Origin: Nitrospira sp.
Lineage (GTDB): Bacteria > Nitrospirota > Nitrospiria > Nitrospirales > Nitrospiraceae
DNA length: 64,000 nt
Reading direction: 5' to 3'
Assembly: GCA_024331095.1 (NCBI GenBank)
Contig: JANDJE010000010.1
Location: 1-64,000 of the forward strand
Shown here: in pieces, positions 45,285-53,087 of the stretch
Layout: every line of letters begins with the position of its first letter
How positions within the stretch are numbered: the first letter of the stretch is position 1
Program-made: the position numbers and the translations under genes
Notes under the pieces: model-generated
Seen by the model: the letters and a program-made list of their open reading frames with translations, nothing else
What the model was told of the DNA's origin: nothing
Database searches by the model: none

Positions 45285-45410
45285 ATAGAACGGTTTTCGT
45301 GCCGGCAGATTGGCAGTGGGTGATCAAAAGGTGGAAAGTGTCTATTTGATTGAAGAGTAACAAGAAATAAATGGTCAATGAACTGAACTCGATCGATTCA
45401 TTGTGATGGG

Positions 45411-45426
45411 TGCCCACATATGGGCA
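45411..45426. repeat. Dyad element copy 2
   Basis: TGCCCACATATGGGCA is near-palindromic (TGCCCA/TGGGCA, 4-base centre). It sits 17 bases beyond the regulator stop and could act as a transcription stop or an operator. Confidence 0.55.
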
Positions 45427-45442
45427 TAGTGGAGATGGTCAG

Positions 45443-47485
45443 CTACAGCGGCTTTTTAATGCCTAACCGCTTCATGCGATGCTGGAGGGTAGAGCGTTTT
45501 AGCCCCAATTGAGCCGCAGCCCCTCGTGGGCCCCCAAGAATCCAATTCGTGCGGTGAAGGATGTCGAGAATGTAATGGCGCTCCATGTCGGCAAGGGTTC
45601 TCGGGTGCGAGGCCGTTTGAGGGGCAAGTGACGGGGACCGGAGATCTTCAAGGGTCAAGGCCGATCCCTGGGCTAGAATGACGGCGCGTTCAATGACATG
45701 CTCCAGCTCTCGAATATTGCCGGGCCAATCTATCGCGGTGAGGGCTGTCAGTGCCGCACGTCTGATCTTGGTGACCGCTTTACGGTATCGGGCCGCATAC
45801 TTTCGTGCAAAGTGCTGAACCAATGGGACAATGTCTTCCCGTCGATCACGGAGCGGCGGGAGGGTAATCGGGCACACCTTCAGGCGGTAATACAGATCAC
45901 GTCGAAACGTGCCGGAATTGACCGCTTGATCGAGATCGATGTTCGTGGCCGCGATAATCCGGATGTCGAGGGAGAGCGTCTCGGTGCCTCCGACCCGTTC
46001 GAACTCTTGCGTATCCAAGACGCGCAGCAGTTTGGCTTGCAGCGGGAGCGGGATTTCACCCACCTCGTCGAGAAACACCGTTCCTCCCTGCGCCAGTTCG
46101 AAGCGGCCGATCTTCCGTTTCATCGCGCCGGTAAAGGCGCCTTTTTCGTGTCCGAAAAGTTCGGATTCAATGAGGGTGGGGGAGAGTTCGGCGCAGTTGA
46201 TGGTGACGAATGGTTTTTCGCTTCTGGGTGATTGCTGGTGGATCGCCTTGGCTACGAGGCTTTTCCCGGTGCCTGTTTCTCCTTGAAGGAGCACGACGGA
46301 ATCCGTGGACGCCAGTTGTTCGATAGTGCGAAGGATCAAACGAGTCGCGGGACTTGCTCCCACGATGGTTCCGGTTCCCGTCAATGCGCCAATTTCTTGC
46401 CTGAGAATAATGTTCTCTTGCTCCAGTTGTTCTTTGAGGCTGCTGATTTGTTCATAGGCATGAAGGTTGTCAATGGCTTGAGATAGTGTGTATCCGACTT
46501 GTTCCGTGAGGTTCTGATCGCGGAACGAAAACGCGTTTCGCCGCCGGCTTCCGAAGACTACAAACCCATAGGGGGATCCTTGGACTAAAATCGGGCAGAG
46601 AATGGCCGATTTGATCCCGATGGATTCAAAGTACGTCCGCTCCGGAAAACGCCCGGGATGAAGGTAGTCGTGGCCGAGAAACATGATGGGCTTTCTGGTC
46701 GCAGCCATCTCGGCCGGGGACATCTGCTCAAAGGGGATCTGTCTAATCTGCTCAAGGTCGACAGTGATGCCGTCTATGAATCGGAGTATGAACCAAGGGC
46801 CTTTGGTTTCCCGGACGAATTGCACCAAGATGGTGATGTCATGGTGGGTGACATTGCAAACGATGTCACGCGTTGCCGCCATGAGCGAGTCAATCGTTGT
46901 CGATCCAATGAGTGTGGATGCGGTGATCGATATCAGCGCATGAAAATCTTCGGCGGCAAGGACGCTCTGGAGCACCGGGGCGACGTGAAGGCCAAGGCTT
47001 TCAAAAAAGAACCGTTCGTGCTCAGTCCATGGGGGATTCTGGTTGGAATCAAACAGGGTCATGATGCCGAGGGTGTTGGGATGGGATGGCCCAGTCGCGT
47101 GCTGCAAGGATAACGGCGCGACGAGCGCTCTGGCATCGGCATAAGAAGAGGCGCGCAGGGCCGAAGCCTCAGGCCATAAACATCCGTTCAGGGTATCGAT
47201 CGAGACGGCGTGTCCTGAGGTAACGGCGAATTCGTGTAGAGAACCGGGATAGGGTAATTCGCCGAATTGAAAGAACGATGAGTTGCTGTCATGGAGGTGA
47301 AGGGAAACGGGGCAGAGGGTTCGTTCGCGCTCCGTGTAGAGAAACAGACAAAAGACGGTGCGGTCGCCGCCCAGAATTCGACGGACTTCTCGATCCAGCG
47401 TGCGTTCGAATTCCTGGAGTGTTCGGCACCGAATGAGGGATGTGATGATGGATTGGATTTGTGACAGAGGTGCGTCAGCGGTCAT
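45443..47485 (-). CDS. Sigma-54-dependent transcriptional regulator (GAF-AAA+-Fis, FhlA-like)
   Basis: Bacterial enhancer-binding protein, 680 residues from ATG 47485 (GGAGG seven bases upstream). Two GAF-like sensor domains (about 1-175 and 185-345) are joined by a short coiled coil (SSLKEQLEQENIILRQEIG) to an AAA+ domain with Walker A GETGTGKSLVAKAIH at about 402, the sigma-54-contacting GAFTGA loop near 450 and Walker B GGTVFLDEVGEIP. The C-terminal Fis-type helix-turn-helix ends AAQLGLKRSTLQHRMKRLGI. There is no receiver domain, so it senses a small molecule or redox signal directly. Being close to nxrAB makes nitrite or redox control of that operon a reasonable inference. Confidence 0.9.
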   Translation of the reverse strand: MTADAPLSQIQSIITSLIRCRTLQEFERTLDREVRRILGGDRTVFCLFLYTERERTLCPVSLHLHDSNSSFFQFGELPYPGSLHEFAVTSGHAVSIDTLNGCLWPEASALRASSYADARALVAPLSLQHATGPSHPNTLGIMTLFDSNQNPPWTEHERFFFESLGLHVAPVLQSVLAAEDFHALISITASTLIGSTTIDSLMAATRDIVCNVTHHDITILVQFVRETKGPWFILRFIDGITVDLEQIRQIPFEQMSPAEMAATRKPIMFLGHDYLHPGRFPERTYFESIGIKSAILCPILVQGSPYGFVVFGSRRRNAFSFRDQNLTEQVGYTLSQAIDNLHAYEQISSLKEQLEQENIILRQEIGALTGTGTIVGASPATRLILRTIEQLASTDSVVLLQGETGTGKSLVAKAIHQQSPRSEKPFVTINCAELSPTLIESELFGHEKGAFTGAMKRKIGRFELAQGGTVFLDEVGEIPLPLQAKLLRVLDTQEFERVGGTETLSLDIRIIAATNIDLDQAVNSGTFRRDLYYRLKVCPITLPPLRDRREDIVPLVQHFARKYAARYRKAVTKIRRAALTALTAIDWPGNIRELEHVIERAVILAQGSALTLEDLRSPSLAPQTASHPRTLADMERHYILDILHRTNWILGGPRGAAAQLGLKRSTLQHRMKRLGIKKPL

Positions 47486-48165
47486 GTTGTATCCTCCGCC
47501 TGCGAGAACAAGAGTCGGAATGTGAATGCGCCGATCGGCATGGACAAAAGGTACGTTCCATTCAACCTCGAATGGCAGGCTGGATCGAATCCGATGCTGC
47601 AAAATCGAAAGCCGCTATCCACTATGCTTCGCAGCAGACTCTGCCTAGAAATCGGCCTTGTTGGCACAGGCATCCGATCCGGTCGCAATGGCTGCGATAG
47701 CGTGCGAACCGCCGGGGGGAAACTAAAAGCCGAATAAGCCGGTTGGCTCTACAGATACCCACGGGTACCCGCCGCGAGGGGTGAGAGACCCGCTTCTGTA
47801 TTCTTTGATTTGAAGGAACTTGTGCTCCGTGTCAAGAGCGATAGAATCGCCTCTTCAGGAGGCTCTGGTCCGACCCAAACGATGACGCTTGATAATCGTA
47901 GGCCAGCCTCGCTGAATTGATCCCCACAGACGTAACCCCATCAACTTCGATCTTCTCTTCGCGGGGTTGGGGTGGATGACCCCACCGACTAGCATGCCAA
48001 CATGGGGAATTCCACATACTCGCTCAGCCTTTCGCCCCAACCATCCTGACAAATGGCTCCCCCTCAAACCATTCCAAATACCATCGACATAGGTCAACAC
48101 GCTCACTTGACGACATGTAGGGGCTTGAGTAGAGTTGATAGCAATACATAAAGAAGGTATAAAAC
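47486..48165. other. Divergent intergenic region upstream of the sigma-54 regulator
   Basis: No gene recognised in 680 bases. On the minus strand a TTGACA occurs near 47843, without a good -10 at 17 bases. On the plus strand TTGATA (48135-48140), 17 bases, TATAAA (48158-48163) forms a good promoter match that ends only two bases before the GTG of the next gene. Confidence 0.4.
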
Positions 48166-48495
48166 GTGAATTCCCCACTCGATGAAACCGTTCCATTTGC
48201 CGCGCAGGCGATCCCCTTTCATGAGTTCTTGGCATCGGGCAAGTTGCCGGAGGGCTATCTGAGCAGCGAATATATCGCCCAGCAATTCGTCGAGCGCCTT
48301 GTGCATTATGTCTTGAGCGTGCCGTCCGGAAGTTACACGATGGCTCAACTTAGCCAGCTTCTTGAGCAGTTAGATCCCAGAAGCCAGGTGTTTTTTTTCA
48401 AGCGGCTCAAGGAAACCAGCCCCGATTGCTTAAAAGACTTTGCCCCTCTGTACTACGGATTCATGAACGAGTTTCACTCGCTCCTTTTTACGTAA
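48166..48495 (+). CDS. Hypothetical protein, 109 residues
   Basis: No family recognised. A soluble, helix-rich protein (SSEYIAQQFVERLVHYVLSV, YTMAQLSQLLEQLDPRSQVFFF) without signal or membrane segment. The GTG at 48166 has AAGAAGG eight bases upstream, but a promoter-like TATAAA ends two bases before it, so either the promoter match is fortuitous or the true start lies further in. A probable partner gene follows 70 bases downstream. Confidence 0.55.
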   Translation: MNSPLDETVPFAAQAIPFHEFLASGKLPEGYLSSEYIAQQFVERLVHYVLSVPSGSYTMAQLSQLLEQLDPRSQVFFFKRLKETSPDCLKDFAPLYYGFMNEFHSLLFT

Positions 48496-48511
48496 CCGGA
48501 CAAAATACTGT

Positions 48512-48539
48512 TTGTCGGCCCTCCATTCTCGTGTATAAT
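48512..48539 (+). promoter_or_regulatory. Promoter-like element for the 48566 gene
   Basis: TTGTCG (48512-48517), 16-base spacer, TATAAT (48534-48539), followed after 27 bases by the ATG with an AAAGGAG element between. Confidence 0.6.
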
Positions 48540-48565
48540 AATTGCAGACAAAGGAGCTAAGCAGA

Positions 48566-48934
48566 ATGAATCATTCTCTTCAACGGGCGGTCACCAGCTT
48601 TTATAACCTCATTTACGAGGCGCAAACCTTCGCCACTGCGATGGCGCGCATTGACACGGCGGAACAAGATCACTATGCCGGCAGAATCGAGGGGCTTAAC
48701 TGGGTCCTTGATCGATGTCAAGAGCTTGAGGAGATGGATGCCAACCTGAGTCCTTCCTCGCTGCAAAGAGTGTTGGCGGAAGTGAAGTCTGATCTCGAGC
48801 ACGAACTTTCCGTGCAGCGTCGTGAAAAAGGCAGAAGAGCCGATGGTCGAGAGGAAGCATTAAATTTTGTGGCCGATTACCTCGGAAGCTTGATTACCGC
48901 AACCGAAATCGAGTCTGCCAAAACGACCGTCTAG
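48566..48934 (+). CDS. Hypothetical protein, 122 residues
   Basis: No family recognised. A charged, helical, probably coiled-coil soluble protein (YEAQTFATAMARIDTAEQDH, LEEMDANLSPSSLQRVLAEV, VKSDLEHELSVQRREKGRR). The ATG at 48566 is preceded by AAAGGAG about ten bases upstream and by its own promoter-like element, so it need not depend on the gene before. Neither product resembles a known regulator. Confidence 0.6.
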   Translation: MNHSLQRAVTSFYNLIYEAQTFATAMARIDTAEQDHYAGRIEGLNWVLDRCQELEEMDANLSPSSLQRVLAEVKSDLEHELSVQRREKGRRADGREEALNFVADYLGSLITATEIESAKTTV

Positions 48935-49192
48935 CAACCACGAAGCTTGCTCTATCCGTTCAAAACCGTCCTTCTGGGGGCTCCTCGAATAAGAAGGTGC
49001 GCCTACGTGCAGAGAAGAAGGCTGCATCTATAGTCTAACGGTTTTCGGCCGATCTTCCTTCCGCATCGGTTTTCCCTGATTTCTCAGAGCACGGATTACC
49101 CCTCGTTCACGAATAACGGCGGTATCGTCTTTGCTGCAAGTTGTCGGGCTTCTTCCCTTTCTCGAATTAGAACCCCTCTTCATCGGCTAAAC

Positions 49193-49222
49193 TTGATCTT
49201 CGTTTGATTTCATTCCTATAAT
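49193..49222 (+). promoter_or_regulatory. Promoter abutting a start codon (leaderless arrangement)
   Basis: TTGATC (49193-49198), 18-base spacer and perfect TATAAT (49217-49222). The ATG of the next gene begins six bases after the -10 box, at the expected transcription start, and no ribosome-binding site intervenes. Confidence 0.7.
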
Positions 49223-49227
49223 GCACT

Positions 49228-49515
49228 ATGGAATGGGCTTTTCCCTCTTCATCAGACTCTACGCAGCAGGGCGGCCGGCACTCGTATGGATCGGCCGCAA
49301 AATCGTCGGAACAAACACCACAGAACCAATTTCGCTCGCTGAAGGCTTCCCTTCTGTACTGCCCTCGTTGCCAAACGGCTACCCCGACGCGTGAGCGATT
49401 GCTGCTGATCTTGCCGAGCGGAATCCTGTATGAATACCTCTGCGCCTATTGCGGCACCTCGACGGGCTCGAAAACGGAAAATCCTCTCGGCAGCGCGACA
49501 ATCATCCGCCCGTAA
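49228..49515 (+). CDS. Small zinc-ribbon-like protein
   Basis: A 95-residue protein of unknown function. The first 40 residues are Ser/Gln-rich and probably disordered. The C-terminal part has two CxxC pairs, LLYCPRCQTATPTRERLLLI and YLCAYCGTSTG, separated by about 24 residues, a classical zinc ribbon. No enzyme domain is attached. It starts immediately downstream of a TATAAT box and is likely translated from a leaderless mRNA. Confidence 0.62.
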   Translation: MEWAFPSSSDSTQQGGRHSYGSAAKSSEQTPQNQFRSLKASLLYCPRCQTATPTRERLLLILPSGILYEYLCAYCGTSTGSKTENPLGSATIIRP

Positions 49516-49818
49516 TCGAAAAGGACCATCCGTCTGATTGCCTCGACGGCAGAATCCCGCACATGAGCGATGGATTTCTTTTGCCAAGATGCGGGGGTTA
49601 AGCGGGCATCGCTCCGTACAAAGAGAAATGAGTCATGACGCGACGGAACAAGGGGCAATTTCCTCCTTCGGAAGGACTTCCATATCGACCGGCTATGTTC
49701 TAAGGGAATGACGTGCAGATAAAATTTCTCTGATATCGGTCCCTGTCGACTCCTTGCCGGACAGAGTGTCAAGCGGAAACGTTGCCGGCATGAATAACCG
49801 AAGATCAGGTATAGAGGA
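49516..49818. other. Intergenic between convergent small genes
   Basis: No gene recognised. A long open frame on the minus strand here (about 49446-49853) overlaps both neighbours, is rich in Arg/Ser and looks like a shadow. Confidence 0.4.
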
Positions 49819-50079
49819 TCAGGCATACTGGTCGATCGGGATTCCCTCTTCAATCAACATCACCGGGATGTCGTCGATAATAGGATAAAGGATCTTTCCG
49901 TCGGCTCGGAGAAGGCCGCCGGTTAAAGTTTCCGCTACGACCGCTTCCCCACGGTTCCTGACGTTGCCTTTCCGAATCTGATCGTTCACCGTTGAGAGCA
50001 ATGTATCGTCCGCCAATCTCACGGCTTGTTTGGTTTCCGGGCAGCAGAGTATTGAGAGCAGTTCAGGATCGATCGACAT
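49819..50079 (-). CDS. Trm112-family small protein
   Basis: An 86-residue protein of the Trm112/YcaR type, small activators or partners of methyltransferases. It starts SIDPELLSILCCPETKQAVRL and ends ADGKILYPIIDDIPVMLIEEGIPI, the diagnostic frame around a mini zinc-ribbon fold; only the first CC remains of the zinc cysteines. Bacterial members are about 60-70 residues, so the central insertion (residues about 28-50) is somewhat long. It is divergent from the DUF502 gene. The partner enzyme is unknown. Confidence 0.85.
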   Translation of the reverse strand: MSIDPELLSILCCPETKQAVRLADDTLLSTVNDQIRKGNVRNRGEAVVAETLTGGLLRADGKILYPIIDDIPVMLIEEGIPIDQYA

Positions 50080-50238
50080 GGTTCTGGTTCCCTTCTTCAG
50101 GATAAGACAAAGCTAGACCGTCATGATGAAAATATCTTCCTCGGGGCGGAGTAGAAAACACAAGCGGTTTTCCTTCCGGAAACAAATTTTGCTAGACTGC
50201 AACGAAGTCCGCGAGCAAAAAAGCATCTATTTTCTCCA

Positions 50239-50856
50239 ATGACCGATTCACTCTCAAAGACTTTTCTCTCGGGGCTGGTGCTCCTCGTTCCAACGTGGGC
50301 CACCATTTTAATTCTCTTGACGCTCTTTAACGCCCTCGATGGCGTCGTCGGCAGCCATATGACTAATCCAATACCCGGTATTGGATTATTGCTGTTGGTG
50401 ACGATTGTCGTTCTAGCCGGTATCTTAGCAGACCACATCATCGGAAAAAATCTTCTCGAACGGCTTGAGCAACGGCTCGAACAAATTCCGCTGGTGCAAA
50501 CCATCTATCTAACGTTGAAAGGAATGACGGACGTCCTAAATTTCAGATCGCGGTTTGGGAACAGCAAGGTCGTCGCGTTTCCATTTCCCCGCAACGGACT
50601 GTGGGCGATTGGATTCGTCATGGGCACGGCGCCTCCGCCTCTCCAAATTGAACCGTCGCCTTCGACGCTCTTCATGGTGTTCGTTCCGACGGCGATCCAT
50701 CCCTTTACCGGCTATTTGGCTTTCATCCCGGAGCGGGATCTTGTGCCGATCAATCTCCCCCCGGAGGACGCCATGAAATTGGAGTTCTCCGCCGGCTTTT
50801 ATCAACCCAAGAGCGGCTGGCTCAGCCGTTCGGGCGCCGTCGCTCCTGATTCGTGA
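50239..50856 (+). CDS. DUF502 family membrane protein
   Basis: A 205-residue inner-membrane protein. Two membrane segments (TFLSGLVLLVPTWATILILLTLF and IPGIGLLLLVTIVVLAGILAD) are followed by a soluble domain with the DUF502 motifs IPLVQTIYLTLKGMTDVLNF, FPRNGLWAIGFVMG and FVPTAIHPFTGYLAFIPE. The function of the family is unknown. The C-terminus overlaps or abuts the GNAT gene, so they are probably co-transcribed. Confidence 0.88.
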   Translation: MTDSLSKTFLSGLVLLVPTWATILILLTLFNALDGVVGSHMTNPIPGIGLLLLVTIVVLAGILADHIIGKNLLERLEQRLEQIPLVQTIYLTLKGMTDVLNFRSRFGNSKVVAFPFPRNGLWAIGFVMGTAPPPLQIEPSPSTLFMVFVPTAIHPFTGYLAFIPERDLVPINLPPEDAMKLEFSAGFYQPKSGWLSRSGAVAPDS

Positions 50857-50867
50857 AAAGGACACCA

Positions 50868-51362
50868 ATGGTGCGAATACGGCCGGCGAAGCGAGACGAC
50901 GCGAGCGCGCTCGTCGCATTGAGTCTTGCCATGGCAAGGGAAACCGAGGGGAGGCGGCTGGATGAAACACGGCTACGCAAAGGAATTCATGCGGTCCTCT
51001 CCGACCCTCGACTCGGATCGTTTATAATCGCGGAAGCCGGGGAACGGAGCCGACGGCGCATCGTGGGTCAACTGATGCTTACCTATGAATGGAGCGACTG
51101 GCGGAACGGGATATTTTTATGGGTGCAAAGCGTCTATGTCGATCCCGCGTGGCGGCGACAAGGGATCTATCGGGCTCTCTACGGCCATGTGCTCGAACAG
51201 GCAAGGCGCGACCCTGCAACCTGCGGGATCAGGCTCTATGTGGCGCGCGATAATCGGACGGCCCGGACCGTCTATCGGCGTGTAGGGTTATCACCGACAC
51301 AATACATTGTCTATGAACGGGACTTTGTTTTAGAGTCTCTGACAAACCGTCGCCGCGGTTAG
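50868..51362 (+). CDS. GNAT-family N-acetyltransferase
   Basis: A 164-residue acetyl-CoA-dependent acetyltransferase of unknown substrate. From ATG 50868 (AAAAGGA five bases upstream): VRIRPAKRDDASALVALSLA, then IVGQLMLTYEWSDWRNGIFL, then the acetyl-CoA loop SVYVDPAWRRQGIYRALYGH near residue 92, with VARDNRTARTVYRRVGLSPT at the end of the fold. It follows the DUF502 gene by 11 bases and precedes two lipoprotein genes. Confidence 0.88.
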   Translation: MVRIRPAKRDDASALVALSLAMARETEGRRLDETRLRKGIHAVLSDPRLGSFIIAEAGERSRRRIVGQLMLTYEWSDWRNGIFLWVQSVYVDPAWRRQGIYRALYGHVLEQARRDPATCGIRLYVARDNRTARTVYRRVGLSPTQYIVYERDFVLESLTNRRRG

Positions 51363-51380
51363 CGTGGAAATGGAGGTTGT

Positions 51381-51767
51381 ATGATCGTCGTACGGACCGG
51401 CATTCTCCTGCTCTCCCTCGCATTGGTCCTTTCGGGCTGTGTCATCAGTCGGGGGCGGATCGGAAATCCCATTGACGAAGAGAACCTCAGGCGAATCGAA
51501 AAGGGAGTCACCCATCGCACTCAGGTGGTCGAACTCTTGGGAGCGCCCGATCGCATCAACCAGGCTCCGGATCGCGACATCTTTCAATACTATTACTATG
51601 ACGCCAAGTCTCCGGCTTTGATTTTACTCGTGTTCAATCTTCTCACATTGAACGCGAAAAGTGACAACCTCTATATCTTCTTGGACAAGCAGGGCGTCGT
51701 CCAAGACGTCATTTACGGCAAACGGACCGACCGCGTGGATTTTTCCCTGCGTCCCTGGGGATCATGA
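51381..51767 (+). CDS. BamE-like small lipoprotein, copy 1
   Basis: A 128-residue lipoprotein with signal and lipobox LALVLSGC (Cys about residue 20). The mature part, NLRRIEKGVTHRTQVVELLGAPDRINQ, resembles the SmpA/OmlA (BamE) fold, in which a helix-turn segment with LGxP is followed by a beta sheet (FQYYYYDAK, NLYIFLDKQGVVQDVIYG). It may assist outer-membrane assembly, but no bam genes are nearby. The next, related gene overlaps by four bases (ATGA). Confidence 0.75.
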   Translation: MIVVRTGILLLSLALVLSGCVISRGRIGNPIDEENLRRIEKGVTHRTQVVELLGAPDRINQAPDRDIFQYYYYDAKSPALILLVFNLLTLNAKSDNLYIFLDKQGVVQDVIYGKRTDRVDFSLRPWGS

Positions 51768-52189
51768 CCGTGCGTCCCTCGCGCGTACTGAACGCGGCTC
51801 TCCTCGGCATCCTCGTCCTGTCCGTGCTGGGGTGCGCCGTCAGACGAGTGGAGTTCAACGAACCGATTACCGCCGAGCATCTGCGGTTCATTCGCCTTGG
51901 GCAGACGACGCTTCAGCAGGTGGTGGAGCGTCTCGGCCCGCCGGAAGACATTACCATGGAAGCCGATCAACTGATCGCCGAATTCCGCTGGAGCACGACT
52001 CGTTCCGCTTCTCTCAATCTCGGCTACCTCTTCCGACTCATCTCCCCCGTCTCGCCCACGTTCACTCTGTCCGGTACGGGGATCAATATCGAACACGTCC
52101 AGTTTCTCTGCGATAAGCGGCTTACCGTCCAGGCATACGCTTTTGGAAAGGCGGACGAGCATGCGATCATTGAGTTCTGGCCGTTCTAG
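51764..52189 (+). CDS. BamE-like small lipoprotein, copy 2
   Basis: A 141-residue lipoprotein with lipobox LSVLGC near residue 24. The segment LRFIRLGQTTLQQVVERLGPPEDIT parallels the LRRIEKG...LGAPDR region of the upstream gene, so the two look like diverged tandem paralogues. The rest is beta-rich. Translational coupling is likely from the ATGA overlap. Function is inferred only from fold resemblance. Confidence 0.72.
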   Translation: MTVRPSRVLNAALLGILVLSVLGCAVRRVEFNEPITAEHLRFIRLGQTTLQQVVERLGPPEDITMEADQLIAEFRWSTTRSASLNLGYLFRLISPVSPTFTLSGTGINIEHVQFLCDKRLTVQAYAFGKADEHAIIEFWPF

Positions 52190-52223
52190 CATTTGATGGT
52201 TTCCGGAGAACTTGCCGTCCCGC

Positions 52224-52229
52224 TATAAT
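52224..52229 (+). promoter_or_regulatory. TATAAT box six bases before a start codon
   Basis: A perfect -10 hexamer followed by GCGCCC and the ATG at 52236. A good -35 at 17-18 bases is not evident. It suggests a leaderless transcript for the LOG-family gene. Confidence 0.55.
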
Positions 52230-52235
52230 GCGCCC

Positions 52236-53087
52236 ATGTCCACGGACAATCCCGACGCACAAACACCATGCCCGCCCGAGCTCTCGTCCTCTTACATTCC
52301 GGCCCTCGAAGACACGGAGTTCCTTCGACGTGACGAACTGCGCCCCATTCGTATCGGCCTCGAGCTCTTGAAACCCGAGTTGATTCAGCGTGAAGAAGGC
52401 ATCCGCTCGACCATCGTGGTTTTCGGGAGCGCGCGGATCCATGAACCGCGCGTCATGAAGGAGGTGCTTCAACGGGCGGAGGAGGAACTGGCTCGTTCAC
52501 CGGATGATCCTCAAGCTCGGAGCAAAGTCGCCGTCGCGAAGCGTCAGTACGAACTGTCGAAGTATTACGACATCGCCCGGGAATTCGGGCGCATCGTGTC
52601 TTCGACCTGCCAAATCGACGGGCGGTGCGACTATGTGGTCGTCACCGGCGGAGGGCCGGGAATCATGGAGGCCGCCAATCGAGGAGCCGCCGACGTGTGC
52701 GCCAAATCGATCGGGTTGAACATCACGCTGCCGCACGAGCAACGGCCGAATCCCTACATTACGCCGCATCTCAGCTTTCAGTTTAAATACTTCGCCATCA
52801 GAAAAATGCACTTCCTGTTGCGCGCCAAAGCCTTGGTGGCGTTTCCAGGAGGATTCGGCACGCTCGACGAGTTGTTTGAAACCCTGACGCTGCTTCAGAC
52901 CGGCAAAACCGAGCGAGTCATGGTCGTGTTGGTCGGGCGAGACTTCTGGGAGCGGCTGATCGACTGGCGGTGGCTCGTCGACAACGGTCTCATCGCCGAG
53001 CACGATCTCCAGTTGTTTCACTATGCCGAAACCGCGCAGGAAGCTTGGGAATTGATCGCGAGCCAAAACGGAGTTCTTCCTCCATGA
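52236..53087 (+). CDS. LOG-family (TIGR00730-like) Rossmann-fold protein
   Basis: A 283-residue protein related to lysine-decarboxylase-like/LOG nucleotide phosphoribohydrolases. It shows VVFGSARIHEP near residue 52, the VVTGGGPGIMEAANRGA loop near 140 and VAFPGGFGTLDELFETLTLLQTGK near 205, the PGGxGTxxE catalytic signature. It is longer than cytokinin-type LOG proteins (about 190 residues), with an added N-terminal helical region, as in the larger bacterial subgroup. Substrate is probably a nucleoside monophosphate. It overlaps the next gene by four bases (ATGA). Confidence 0.88.
   Translation: MSTDNPDAQTPCPPELSSSYIPALEDTEFLRRDELRPIRIGLELLKPELIQREEGIRSTIVVFGSARIHEPRVMKEVLQRAEEELARSPDDPQARSKVAVAKRQYELSKYYDIAREFGRIVSSTCQIDGRCDYVVVTGGGPGIMEAANRGAADVCAKSIGLNITLPHEQRPNPYITPHLSFQFKYFAIRKMHFLLRAKALVAFPGGFGTLDELFETLTLLQTGKTERVMVVLVGRDFWERLIDWRWLVDNGLIAEHDLQLFHYAETAQEAWELIASQNGVLPP

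Larger units (their letters stand above)
44727..45442. other. Long intergenic region with repeated dyad elements
   Basis: No gene recognised in 716 bases between two minus-strand genes. It holds two related 16-bp dyads (45269-45284 and 45411-45426) and, on the minus strand, the leader of the PPC gene. No clear sigma-54 -24/-12 element was found by eye, although an enhancer-binding regulator lies next door. Confidence 0.45.

Noticed and set aside
49446..49853. 135-codon minus-strand frame
   Set aside because: Overlaps the zinc-ribbon gene and the Trm112 gene, Arg/Ser-rich composition of a shadow frame.
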